64,000 nucleotides of DNA. It comes from Portunus trituberculatus. Lineage: Eukaryota > Arthropoda > Malacostraca > Decapoda > Portunidae. Shown piece by piece: positions 33,001 through 45,900 of this stretch. Made by a program: the position numbers and the translations under genes. The first letter of the stretch is position 1. The number at the start of each line of letters is the position of its first letter. The DNA lies in the NCBI RefSeq assembly GCF_017591435.1, contig NC_059272.1, forward strand, positions 3,589,792 through 3,653,791, in the 5' to 3' direction. The notes below the pieces were generated by a model. That model did no database searches. It was not told the DNA's origin and was given only the letters and a program-made list of their open reading frames with translations.

Positions 33001-33859
33001 CAATTAGGTTTTGAAATATGCTTCCACTTTCATGTTGATTAAGTTTGAAGTGAGGGTTCAGTGAGTACATAAAAGAGTCTTGTCTCCATATCTACATCTA
33101 TCAACTTCCTACCAAGTATGCAGGCTGGTTGTTATAATTACATCTCTGTTGCCACCAGCCATCCCTGCCAGTTTGTTGATATATGCTTACTTGTGTGAAG
33201 ATAGATAAATAGAGATAGATCAGCAGATCATTTGATAGGTTGGTAGATAGTAAATAGACAGACATATAGATAAACAGATAGATAGATGGATAGGTAGGCA
33301 AATAAATAAGTAAATAAACTCATAGATAGATAAGAAAATAGATATGCAGGAAAAAATGTATATACTCCTCAACTTATGATCAATTCACCCTGGTGTATTG
33401 TCAAAAATACTTGTATATCAAGAATAGAGGCAATAGAAATAGAGAATGGAAGAAATATAGTCTACCTTTTGAATACCTTTTTTTTTTTTTTTTCTTTTCC
33501 CTCGAGAGTTGCAAACTAAACACTATAACAAAGAGAAAGATGTCACAATAATCAATAAATCAATATGTGAAATTTGTAGTATAGTATCTCATTAATAATA
33601 GATTTAGTAATAGATAGTTATCGTAGACGTTCATACTATAAATACTGCTATCACAGACATACCTACAGTTACATTTCAGATGGGTTATAGTGGCAGCAGT
33701 GGTGATGGCAGTGGGAGTGTTCAGTCTCACCACACACCCAGATACACTCCCACACAGCCATAGATGCTAAGAAACACATGCTTATATACCCCAAACACAC
33801 TCAAACATACCCAAAACATGTCTCTAGACACCAAAACACACACACACACACACACACAC

Positions 33860-34095
33860 ATAGTGTTGTGGTTAACATAATTGGCTCACAACCTAGAAGG
33901 CCTGGGTTTGAGTCCCTGGTGTGGCGATGCAAATGGGCAAACCTCTTTATGTGTAGCCCCTGTTCACTTAGCAGCAAGTAGGTTCGGAATGTAATTTGAG
34001 TGGTTGTGTCCTCACTTCTCCGTGTGTGGAGTGTCGTGTGGTCTCAGTCTTACCCTAAGATTGGTCTATGAGCTCTTCACAACTCTCCACAGTGC
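33860..34095 (+). mobile_element. Variant tRNA-derived SINE with a different head
   Basis: The body (tgtagcccctgttcacttag, gtaggttcggaatgtaattt, a stretch like tgtggtctcag) matches the SINE at 16219. The head differs: tagtgttgtggttaacataa, an anticodon-like loop around ctcac, and a B-box-like ggtttgagtcc. An AC array lies immediately before it (33834-33859). It is best read as an older subfamily or a related SINE sharing the body. Confidence 0.72.
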
Positions 34096-36332
34096 CTTAT
34101 GTTCATTTATTGAAGTTTTTAAGGCCATTCACTTATTTTTAGGTTTCCTTTACATTTGAGATTGAAAACTTCAAAATCTACCCAGATATATAGAGCGAAG
34201 TTGTAAGTAATACCAGCTATCATTTACTATTTTCACTTACTGAAAGCGAGCATGTCTCAGAAAGGAGCCACTAGTTTAGCATTTCATATCCCTAGGTGCA
34301 GTATTCCTAACATGGCTTCATTTGGGTTTAGTGAGAGAATAAAGGCAAATGATGTCTGGCTGTTCCACCGATCTTAGTGGCCCCCACCACTCCCACCTCC
34401 CCAGGTTATCCCTGGGACCCCTGGCAGCCTGCTCCGGCCTGCAGGTTCTAATACTTTTTTTATACATTTGCTAACGATAACATGTTGCGCTTCCATGGTA
34501 TGATTTTATGGTTTCTATGAATATTTTGGTGTCTTGAAAATCTTTTCTGCATCTCTGTTCGGTAAACATGTGGCGTTTAGTGTTGTTTTATGGTGTAAGT
34601 ATGAGCTTTTCCAATAGTCAAAAATTTCATCTTAACGTTTATGGATTTTTTATTTCTAGCTATAACTGGGCCTTTATGGTATTACAGAATCGTCTATGCT
34701 CTCTTAAATACGTCACACTACCATTGAGTCAAATATCTGGGTTTTATAATGGTGTTTAGTCCTGTTAAAGGTAAATTTATTTTCTTTTATTTGTGTACTT
34801 TTTGGGGTCATAGCGTGATTCATTCTATAATGCCTTAAAAGATAGCTCATACTATGTAAAATGTTAGTGTATTCGCCAAGTGAAAATAGCTAGACTTTAC
34901 AAGAGTTTTTAATGAGTGTAGATTTTGTCTTTTTGTTTTTACATAAATACTTTTAACACGTTCATTTTTGGTTCTAGGAAAGTGTTAGATGCCTGAGAAG
35001 ATCATTCACATTGCCTAATATTTTTCAAAAGAGGTATAAAGTCGAAATGACTGGACGTTTTTAGTAGTTTTATAAGTGAAAATATTTCTATACTTTTACC
35101 ATAGTTCATTTAAACTTTACTTTGAAACTAGTTAGGCTGGAAATGTTTAATTTTTTTGGATATTACTTAAAGGAACTATTAAGTCATAAAGTATCAAGCA
35201 TTCGGCTATGACTTCATTATTTCCTATAAATCATTTTAGAATTATTTACATAGCTAGCTGAGTCACCGCTGTTCCCGCTCACCCTGACGACGTCACATTC
35301 AAGGTGGTGCCACATCTTGAGGATGAGGAGGAAGGAACAAGAAAGACTGCAGGAAGAGGAAGAGGAGCCGTCAAGCCACAGTACTTAATTATCTCCACTT
35401 CAATATTTTGCTTAATATGTAGTGTTTTGATGTGTTTTTAGGCTCAGACGTGTAGATGAAGCAATGGAAAGAAGAAAAAAGACAAAAAAGAAAGGAAGAA
35501 AAAAAAAAAAAAAAAACCGAAGCGGAAGAGGAGCCAAGCCGCAATATTTAGCCAAGAGTTTGACTCAGGGGGCCCTTCAAGGTAGTTCAGAAAGCTAGAT
35601 TCATGAGCACAGCTGTGTGCAGTGACTGATTGTGTCAAATCGGTTGGAATTCGCCCTTGCTTTAATCAAGTTAGGGGCCACAAGCAATAAGTGTTTGGTT
35701 TGCCTAACTGTAAGGAACACCTCTGTGGACATTTTGAGGTGTATTCATGGTGCTTTGAGTGTGTTTTGGATTAGTTTTGAGTGTTTTGACTAGGTGTGTT
35801 TCGAGTCGTGTGTAGAAGTGATGTTCTGCTCGTGTTTGTGTGTATGTGTGGCCCCGTGTGGGTTTTCTTAGTGTTATTATTAAGAAAGGTTTATTAATTG
35901 TGTATTATGTGCACACTTACATAGTACTTAGGCTACATACATACATTGATATTTTCTTAGAAAAATTCCTTGGCAAAGCTGGATATCTTTTAATTTCCTC
36001 AGATTTTTACATTTCCTTAAAAATTTCCTTCTGTAACACAAATTTCCATGAAAGTGGAAACAATGAGGATATAGTATGATTTGCTTCCCAACCTCCTTTT
36101 TTCCTTGGTGAGTTGTCCATTGCATATTTTACTTTTTAAGTTTTTACCTTTTTAAGTTTTACTATAATTTATATTGATAAATGATAGTTATGAGACACTA
36201 TTAGTGTTAGCACATGCAGGAAAACAGAGTAGGCTATAAGAGACATTGTCAGATTTCAAGTAGCACAAGCATAGACTAATATACCTTAACATACTGCAGG
36301 TGGTCTCAAAATGTCTCGTAAAAAAAAAAAAA

Positions 36333-36373
<41 letters not shown>

Positions 36374-37135
36374 AAAATAACTACGCTTGTTCCCTTGCTC
36401 ATAGTCCCCTCCCCCCCCCTCATTTGACTAATAGAATCGACTCCCTGTAAGTGTTTGAGTGTAGAAAGGTATGTATATAAGCAGTAGATATATCAAATAT
36501 AACTACAAAGTGATGTGCAGTCTGATGGTATGTATAGGGAGATATGTATATATGATCGGATTATCTGGGCGATATCCAGCTGGTTTGACAGATCAGAGGC
36601 TTTCATTCAAAACTAATATAAGAAAGAAATCAGATAAACAGATGAAATTAAATCAGAGAGTGTATGACGAGTATTGCAGAATAAATAGCCATTGTTAAGT
36701 TATCATCATTATATCTTAAGCACATAATTTTCTTGCATTGCTATCATCATTTATTAGGAAATAAAACATGTTAATTTCGATATTTTTTTTTGGTAATGGT
36801 ACGTACTTATTAGAATATATTTGAATTTCTTACACATCTATGTTATATTTCTATGTAATATTCATCAAAACACACATATAGGAACCCTAACAATTAACGA
36901 TAATGATAGTAACACTTAAGTCAGTCTGCCATCTGTTGTTCATCTATTCTCTTTATTCTGCTCTCTCAATTAAGTACTCCCACTGACTTTCTCCTCTTTT
37001 TCCACATTTCATACTGTTTCTTCTCTTGTATCCTTCATTCAATCATAAAAAAATAAGTGTCCTGTAATCTTCTCAGTGGCTGGCGAGGCGTGGCGGTGAT
37101 TGGTGGGCGTGTTTGTTGACATTCTGCGGGTGGTG

Positions 37136-40100
37136 ATGGCGCTGGAGTGGTGAGTGCAGCTGCTTGTCTCTTCTTTATTGTTCCTTTCTGCCTCCCTGTC
37201 ACTGTTTGTTGTGTTGGCTTGGTGCAGGGACGCGGGGACAGGTGGTGACTGGTGATGTGTGTGTTCAGTGCTGGGCGGTGAGTCAGGTGTGTGGATCACG
37301 GGAGTGTTGTGTGTCTTGTGTGTCAACTTGGGTCACCTGGAATGACTGCACATGTAGGTACAGTGGACACTGATCTGCTCAGTTCGCAGTTTCACTCAAC
37401 CGTGGAGACCTTCTTGTGGCTCATGTGTTTTTGCTGGTGAGAAGTGTAGTGGATTGATTGATGGTATATGTCATTTCCTTCGCAAATTATTACTTTTCGA
37501 GTTACGACTTCTTATTTTTTTGAACTCCAACTTATGCTTTACCTCTCATTCCCAACAGCTATGGTAAGCCTGTGGCAAATTGCAGTTTTTGGTATTACTG
37601 CAGAGTTTCACCACAATCAGCTACGTGTTTTTTACCTACCTCAAGAGATAGAGCTCCTGATTACGAATAATTTGAACCCCATATATACTAGGTGCAACCT
37701 TTTTGAATGGCGACACAGATTTTTTTTAAATTTAAGCGTGTTTTGGTGTTTTGGTGATCAGCCGTGACACTAGCCTCCCTGCCGCACACTGATGGTGTCA
37801 TGCGCCCGCGGCGGCTCGGCAGGCTCCGTGACATACCATTGTCTGAGCATGCGCTTAATTGTTTACGCTGATTGGTTCTGTTCTTTGAAACTGAAGCGGC
37901 GGCCAATGAAAAAAAAAAAAAGCATGATTATTTCCACCAATCACGACGGCCCCTGAGGTTAGGTTTAGTTAGATTAGGTTTAATTAGGTTAGGTTAACTT
38001 AGGTTTAGTTAGGTTAGGTTAGGTTCTTTTCTGGAGGAAACCAATTTTTTCTGGTAGATTTCGGCTTGTTTTTAATTGAATTACCGGTTGCTTTTTTATG
38101 CAAATCATAATATGTTTCGGGGCTGTAAAAAAAAAAATTCGTTGATTTGCGCCAAAAACAAGTTGTATTTTGACTAAAAGCAAGCTGAAATCTACCAGAA
38201 AAAAATAGTTTCATCCAGAAAGGGCACGGTGGTGAAACTCTGTAGGTTTACCCTGTTTTTTGTTGGGGAAGTATTAAATCCAGTAATGTGTATTGCAAAA
38301 GAGGTCGAGAATCGATAAAATAATAAAAATTTTTAAATACTTTGAGGGTGGCAGCGACTGGATGCGGCTTTGGTTTGTTTAGTATCCCAAGGGATATTAA
38401 ACCAACCCAACGTAATAACCTTCTACCTTGGGGAGCTGTGCCACCCTAGACCCCTCCTAAGGGTTATTAACTAAACTCATTGTAATAACCTAGCCGGGAG
38501 TTGATCTGTCTCTCCTCAGGGCCCCCGCTAAGGATACTAACCTAACCAAACATAATAACCTTCTAGCCGCCCCCTGACGCCTCCCAGGGGTTATTACGGT
38601 AATTAAACCCAACATCCTTCTAGCTGGGGGTGGGTAGCTGCACCTCAATTTAATGCTTGTCAGAAAATTGTTGGTGCTGCTCCACTCTCCCACCTCGCCT
38701 AGAAGGTTATGATGATGGGTTTAGTTAATAACCCCTGTGGGGCAGCTAGAAGATCATTATGTTGGGTTTGGTTAGTAACCCCTGGGAGGATGCAGTCCTC
38801 CTGGCTAGAAGATTATAAGGTTGAGTTTGGTTAGAATCTCCTTTGGGGTGTGGTGTAGCTGATACAGCTGGAAGTGTAGCATTGGCAGCACTGCTCAACA
38901 TAAACAGAGCAGTGCCGCATCCAGCCACCACCGCCACCATCAAAGTATTTTCAGAGTTTTTTATGTGATTTTTTTTTATTTCCAACCTCTCTTGCAATAC
39001 ACATTTCTCAATATAATGCTCCTCACCCAAAAACCATGATTTCCCACAGGTCCCCCAAGATGAGAGATAGTCATAACTCAAAAAAATATTCAATGAAATT
39101 ATATACATCAATCATTTCGTTAACTACATTTCTCACCAGAAAAACATAAGCCATGCCATAGATTCCATAGTTGGGTGAAACTGTAAATTGACTGCTAATT
39201 TTGACATGTAAAGGAAGGCAGAGTAAATTAAGAAATTGCAGAGAAAATCAAGAAAATGGTGTGAATTTGGACTTTTACCCAACCAGTGAATCTCTGATGT
39301 GACTTATGTTATCTGGTTAGAAATTTAGTCAATTGATTGAAGGTGTACATAATTTCCGGTGCAAATGTATAGTTTTTAGAGTTGCCTATGACTGACTTTC
39401 AACCCCAACTTCTGTTTACCTCTCATTCCCAATGATCTTGGAGGATCTGTGGGAAGTTGGAGTTCTTGGTTGGGGGAGCATCAAATTGTGGGTAAAAAGA
39501 CATACACGTCCCCTTTGTCTAAAAGGTTATAATGTTGGGCTTGGTTAGTGATGAGCATTAAATGAAGGTTATAGTGTTTGGTTTGGTTAATTACCCTTGG
39601 GGAGGTACATGGATGAGTGTTATGGGGAGTAAACAAAATAAAATGTAGAATTTGCCTTTCTAACACCCAACAAAGTGATTTAATGAATGCCATATAGTAA
39701 CATTAGTCCCAGTAGTTGCTATGTTAGGTTAGGTAAAGGGACAAACCAGTTGATAATATGATGTTTCTCAGGATAATATAGACCATTTTGATTGCACAGC
39801 TCTATACTGACCACAGTCTTGCAGCACTTTATTTTTTATTGAACCTAAGTGTGTCTCCTTGGTTACAGGAAGACCGCGGCTCGGCAATGGGGGGTGGAGA
39901 AGAAACCCTTGACTGCCCGGCCAGCCACCACTCATCCTCTGCAGGGGGTCAGTTCACATCGCTTGCTTTTGTAGTACCTGCACATGTCATGTCTTGCATA
40001 TTGGTCTTTCTTTCTCATACAGGAGGGATACCAACCAAGGGCAACAAGATTAAAGGAAAAAAACACATTGAGGTGTCAGTCTCCAGAGTGTCAAATAATT

Positions 40101-42917
40101 GTGAAAAAAAAAAAAAATAGGGCAAAATTGTCTTGAAATCTCTGTCATAAAAATTCATCATAGGAAGGAGGAAATACAGAAGCAGGCAGGGAGCTTCAGA
40201 GTTTTCCAGATATCAGAAATGAATGATTGAGAAGACTGGTTAACTTTTACATTAGAGAGGTGGACAGAATAGGGAGGAGAGAAATTTTTATACAGTATCA
40301 AGAAAGATGTTTGGTGTGTGTGTGTGTGTTTGTCTTAGATTTCAAACCCGTTTCCTCAAAATTTTGGATATTTTTCGTTTATGATTTTTTATACATAGCT
40401 AATACATATATTGAGGAGATTGTTTAGATTTATGTGTGTTTGTGTGAGTAAGGTTTCAAGACATTTTTTCTCATAATTTTGGCTAATCCTTTTGACTTCT
40501 TTGGAAACAGGCACCTTAGTGAAGTTTTTTTTTTTTATTCAGCATTTGTGTTGTCCTTGAGCAGAATTCCTCTCACATACATAAAAAGTAAATAGAAATA
40601 TACATTGTTATTTATGACAAACCCAAGTGCATTTATGGTGTATGATCTAATCCACAGGTGAGGGACAGATCACTCAAAGAATATGAACCATCTCGAGACA
40701 AGAAGCCAAAGACTCTAATTCAGTCAGTAAGTATTGTAATGAAGTGTTCCACCTTGTGTGTAGGGAAGGTGTTGGCTGTTTGGCTGTAGCTGTGACTGTG
40801 TGTGGGCTATGCTGTAGTGACATGGTGGAGTGTGAGTGGAGACTGAGTGTGTTGGCTGATGTATTCTTGTGTGTTCAGATGGTGATGGATCCGTTGTCAG
40901 CTGTTCTGGATGACGGTCCAGATCCACTAAGTGACCTCCTTGCAGCCTCTGATCCTCTCTCTGCTCAGACCTACACTGCCTCTCAGAAAGTAAGTAGTCA
41001 TTTAATCTATAAGGTGAAAATGATGAGGTGTGAATTACTTGACAACACAGAAATAAAATTAAGTTTCAAGATAATTTTTGGTTTTTTGATACTTAATCCT
41101 TTACATTATACCCTAATTTTTTTTTTTTTTTTTTTTTTTTTTTTGTCAGAATCCCATTACATTAAAAAAACTTGTGTACATGTGCTGAGTTTTTTTCCAG
41201 TTGTTTACATATTACAGGGGCTTTGTCTGTTAAAGTATGGAGCACTGGTCCCTCACATGGAATTCAGTGTTCATGATGTAATGTGGTGCATATACTTGTG
41301 TGAAATAGAATATGGCTCACTTACCTTGTCATTGAAGGGCTGCTTATTGCATCATGAGGGACAAAGATAAGAAATACATCACTCATTATTCATCATGAGC
41401 ATTAAATGTACACCAATACATAAAACAATCTATATTTTTCTAATATATCCAAGGTTGGCAGTCCCTCACAAGATAGTCCACACAAGATACCATTCATTCA
41501 CACACTCATTATTTACACTTTTAGCCCCGTCAGTCTCTGGTGGGAAAGGAAAGTATTGTGACTCACTTTGCCAAATTATCTTAGATCCCAAAAACTTGTA
41601 TGCTTCATGATGTTGTGTCTGCAGGGCATGAAGGACAGCCAGGAGGATGAGGCCAGTTCCCCCAGCAGATGGCACACCACCTGGACACAGACCCAAAACC
41701 ACATCCTGGCCAATTTCACCACCTCCAGCACCCTCACCTTCATGTCCAGCTTCCTGCACCCCTCGGACACAGGTGAGCACTACACCCTAACCCCAGCAAC
41801 AACACTCACACTCACTGTATCTTTTTTTACACTGACTGTCGAGCTGTCCCAGATAACTGACATTCTTGCTTCTGTATGTAAATGTAATGTGTTGCTGCTT
41901 CTCTGCTTTTTTTTAATCATACTATGAGAGTTTGTGGGTCAAGTAGATATGATGATGGAATGGGTTCTGGTCATGTTTATTCTTGCTGTAGTGATTATTC
42001 TCTGCCAGCGTGCTTACAAGAATGATCTTAGGGTTGACTTAATTAAATGTTTGAATGCGAACTTATGGTTGAGTTCATTAAATGTCGGAGAAAGTCATAT
42101 TATTTAGCACATGTAAAGTAAGACATTAAAGAAGATGAATTGATGAAGTACTATTAGCTTTGACCAGCCACAGTAAACCATTGGTAACAACTTAATGTCA
42201 GTCATGGGTGTCGGCAGGTCTTTAACACTTACCGTCCTGTACATGTATATGTATGTTTGTGGTCAAAATGCCTGTTCACACACATTTACAGCGTAAATTT
42301 TCCCGCCTCAGTTCATATTGAAAAAGGTACGTTACTGTTGCCATATCACTAGCCATCAATTATCTTCGAGTTGTGAGTCAAGGATGCATGATACATCCCC
42401 TCAGAGCCTGGCAGTCATGGAGGAGGAAGTCGCTCTCACAAGAGGAATGGACCGAGATATTGTTTCCTAGAGATGATTCACAAGATGGTGAAGATGCGGA
42501 TAGTCTAAAGTAATGGAAACATATCTAAATTACAAAATAACTGAAAAGTGAAGAAAAACTAACATAATATATCAAATTTTCACCGTATTGTCACATCTCT
42601 GGTGGTGCGACTTTGTAGGGGATTATCGTCAACATCTCGACTTTCACATCGCTTCTCTAGCTGTAAGTGTTGAAAAAAATTTTTGTCTTGCTGTCTTTTC
42701 CTATTTATTTTCATCTTAAATTTTCATATTTTAAGACTAATTAATGTTTGGCAAAAAATATATTCACTCGCAAATGCAGGTTGTGGGGGGGAACAGAATA
42801 ACCAGAATTAATGCAGGATTGTAAGGGTTAAGGATTGTTGCTGCAGGTGAAGCTGGAGCAAATAAGTAATTGGAGATGGAAAGATATGAGTGCAAAGGGT
42901 GGTGAATAATATTGCAG

Positions 42918-42959
<42 letters not shown>

Positions 42960-45900
42960 TAAGTTAAGGCATATATGAACTAGAACAAGTGAATGATTGT
43001 GTTGTGATACTACCAAAAGAAAGTTGTGAGGAAGAAAGCATCAGTCAGATTAAATAGCTTGATTAACAGCCTCAATTCAGACATTCCTGTGTAGCCTTGC
43101 TTTGTGCTTCAGTTCTTGACTCATCAATGGTTTACTGTGTTGGTATCGAATTGAAACATTTTATTTCATTTTCATGGAAGAAATTTCCCATATATTGGCT
43201 ATCTTGAATCCATGTTTTCAAGGAAAGCAGACTAGATTATACCTTCAGAACAACATGAATTTGTCTTTTAAGAAGTTTTGAGCATACAAATTATCTAAAA
43301 AATAGAAGCAATATGTAATGCTTATGGCAATACCAATTTCATTATAGTACATGTCAAGTAGCTACATACTCTTTATACATCCAACAATTAACAAGCTTTA
43401 TTCTTGCTTCCATCACCACAAAACACTTTGCTGTTCTATCAAACATTACTGTTGAGTCATCAGTATTATTATTGTAGGTTGGCCAAAGACAAGACTAAGC
43501 TTTCATGCATTTTGCTTTGAATAAACACATTTGCATAAACATCATCTCAATACAGTAGATGCTCACTTAACCAGCATTCACTTCATTCATAACCTGTATT
43601 CTCTTCAGTCATATGAATGTAAAAACTGAAAATTCACATTTATCATCCACAACTTGTCTTGTTGTTTGATCATCTTTAAACACGCTGCCATCTGCTCTCA
43701 CAAATTTGAAGCCATTGTCACCTAAGCAGCAGCCATGAGTCAGTATTCATGTCCACCTCACATTTTGCTGCCATCATTACTAACATTGCTGTGATCTGTG
43801 CACATGATAAATGACACTAACACCACATGGAGGACGGGAAGTGAATGGTCTGAGTCAGGGAGGCATCATCTGACTGTGCTGGTAAAATGAATGAGTATTC
43901 ATGGGTCAAAGATGATGATTTCAGTCTGATATGTAATCTTTCCTCTTGGTCAAGTATGATGAACATTTTGACTGTGTATACTGTGCTTATGGAAGGCACA
44001 TGGTATACAGTAGTGGTAGCTTCATTAGTCTTTTTGGCTTTCTCTTTAATGACTGGTATCATCAGTGAACCTTTTCATTTTCTCCCTTTTTGTTACCTTG
44101 GACCAATTTTCCTCATACATGAAAGGAAGAAAGAAAAATATAAATCTACTTACTTGATTTGATAAATTTGCTCAATAGTCACCAGTTTCCCTTTGATTTT
44201 ATGTCATGCTGTATTCACAAATATTTGTCATTAACACCATAACAAAAATCTTACTGTAAATGTCAAAGTTATAGTGCTAGTTCTGTGTAACATTGTCAAG
44301 ATCACACTAAGGCTGCCAGACTTAGAAGTCAACAGATGTGTCCCATCCACTTGACCATTCACTTTGCTGTACTTGTGCATCTTGCTATTAATAGAGAGAA
44401 GTGAGCAACTGCTGTTGTTTCTCCTTAAGAGTGTAATTTGGCCAGAGACTTGTTCATTCTTGCCAGTCCATAGTTTTCTCATTAGATGATAGGGATCCAC
44501 TAGCAGTTGGAATTGTTAAGTTAGAGTCATGACAGAAGGAAAGGACAACAGTGTGATGACACAGAGGTAACAAACTAGCTGTGGCTGCCTCAGCTGGCTC
44601 TCTGGGCAATTGTGATCATGGTGAGGAGATCTGCTCATTTAGATAATTTTTGATAAGGTTTGAAAAAGACCTTTTTGATGCAAATAGGTGCTACATTTGA
44701 AGATTTGGTTTGTATCACTTGACTAGTCTTTGGGTACTTGCCTCCATGTCATGGTAATTCATTTTGATGGTCATGTTTTGTTGTGACTGGAAGCTGCCAC
44801 GTGGATCCCTGTCACTGCCATTCCATGATAGAAAGAAAGTTTATTCATGAATGAGAGAATGACTGATCATTGTGTACAAATATTTGTTGCTTATTTAATA
44901 ATATTCTTTTACAAAATTAGGAATATATGTTGAGTGCCTTTTTTTCCGTTTTTGTCCCATTTTCATCACTGGTCAGCTGAGAGCAGAGCTGTCCCATCCC
45001 ACAGACGTGAGTAGCATTCTGTCCATAGAAGATCCCTACTGGTACTGTTGGTAGAGTAGTTGGTGTGTCTGTTCTCTTGCCAGCAGAGTCCAAGGCATCA
45101 CTGATTCACTGAGCCATGTGATGTGTGCAGTGTAGGGATCACAAAGCCTGGGTGGGAGGTGCCTACAAAGAATGTCCCTCAGAATATGTTGGTGAACTCA
45201 TGAATCTGTGAGTGTAGAGTAAGCATAGTAGTGCTGTAATGGTCATGTTAATGTCTCAGTAACTTGATCACTTTCATAACATCTTGGTTAGGTGAGGCAG
45301 CTTTTTTTGTATAGAGGACTTGGGAAGAGGTAAATGGTGTAACCTTGAATGTGTGAATGCCCATGACATCTTTGAGAACCCTAACAAAGCTAAGTGCACA
45401 CATTCGCCCAAGGAGAGACTTTATGAAATGCAGTATATAAAAATGAGTATGTAGAAGCCACATCAGATTTGTATTCCCATGTAGAAAGCAATATCAGACT
45501 TCTTTTCCCTTCTTGTTCAAACCCTGTAGTGTTGTCTTTTTTTTTTTTTTTTTTTTTTTTTTTTGCACCAAAGCACCATAATGAGACTGGAAACCACAAT
45601 TGTTTAGTTGCCACTTGTAATTTGGTGAAGCACTAGATGAATGGAGGTGTGTTGGGAAGGGAGGGGAACACTAAGTATGTAGAGACACAAAAGCCACAGT
45701 ATGCAAAGTAGGTATCTTAATGAATTTTATGCATGATATGAAACTACAAACATGGAATCAATCACTAAGATTTATTTTGTTTTCTTATTATTGTTATTAC
45801 TATTTATTTTTATCTACTCTATTTTCTTATTTAGTGTTAGAAGATGATGTTTGATGTATGGAAGGATTGAAGAGGATTGATGTGGCATGGCAGGTCTGAA

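Larger units (their letters stand above)
37447..39120. repeat. Large imperfect palindrome of one repeat family in VPS35L intron 1
   Basis: Two pairs of arms are visible. The outer arm 37447-37600 (gattgattgatggtatatgt, acctctcattcccaa, cctgtggcaaattgcagttt) recurs inverted at about 39000-39120. The inner arm about 38240-38600 (taatgtgtattgcaaaagag, tactttgagggtggcagcga, ggttattaactaaac, aataaccttctag) recurs inverted at about 38700-39045. The left arm is interrupted by about 640 bp that includes TTAGG-like sequence and a MITE-like element. No open frame is evident. Confidence 0.72.
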
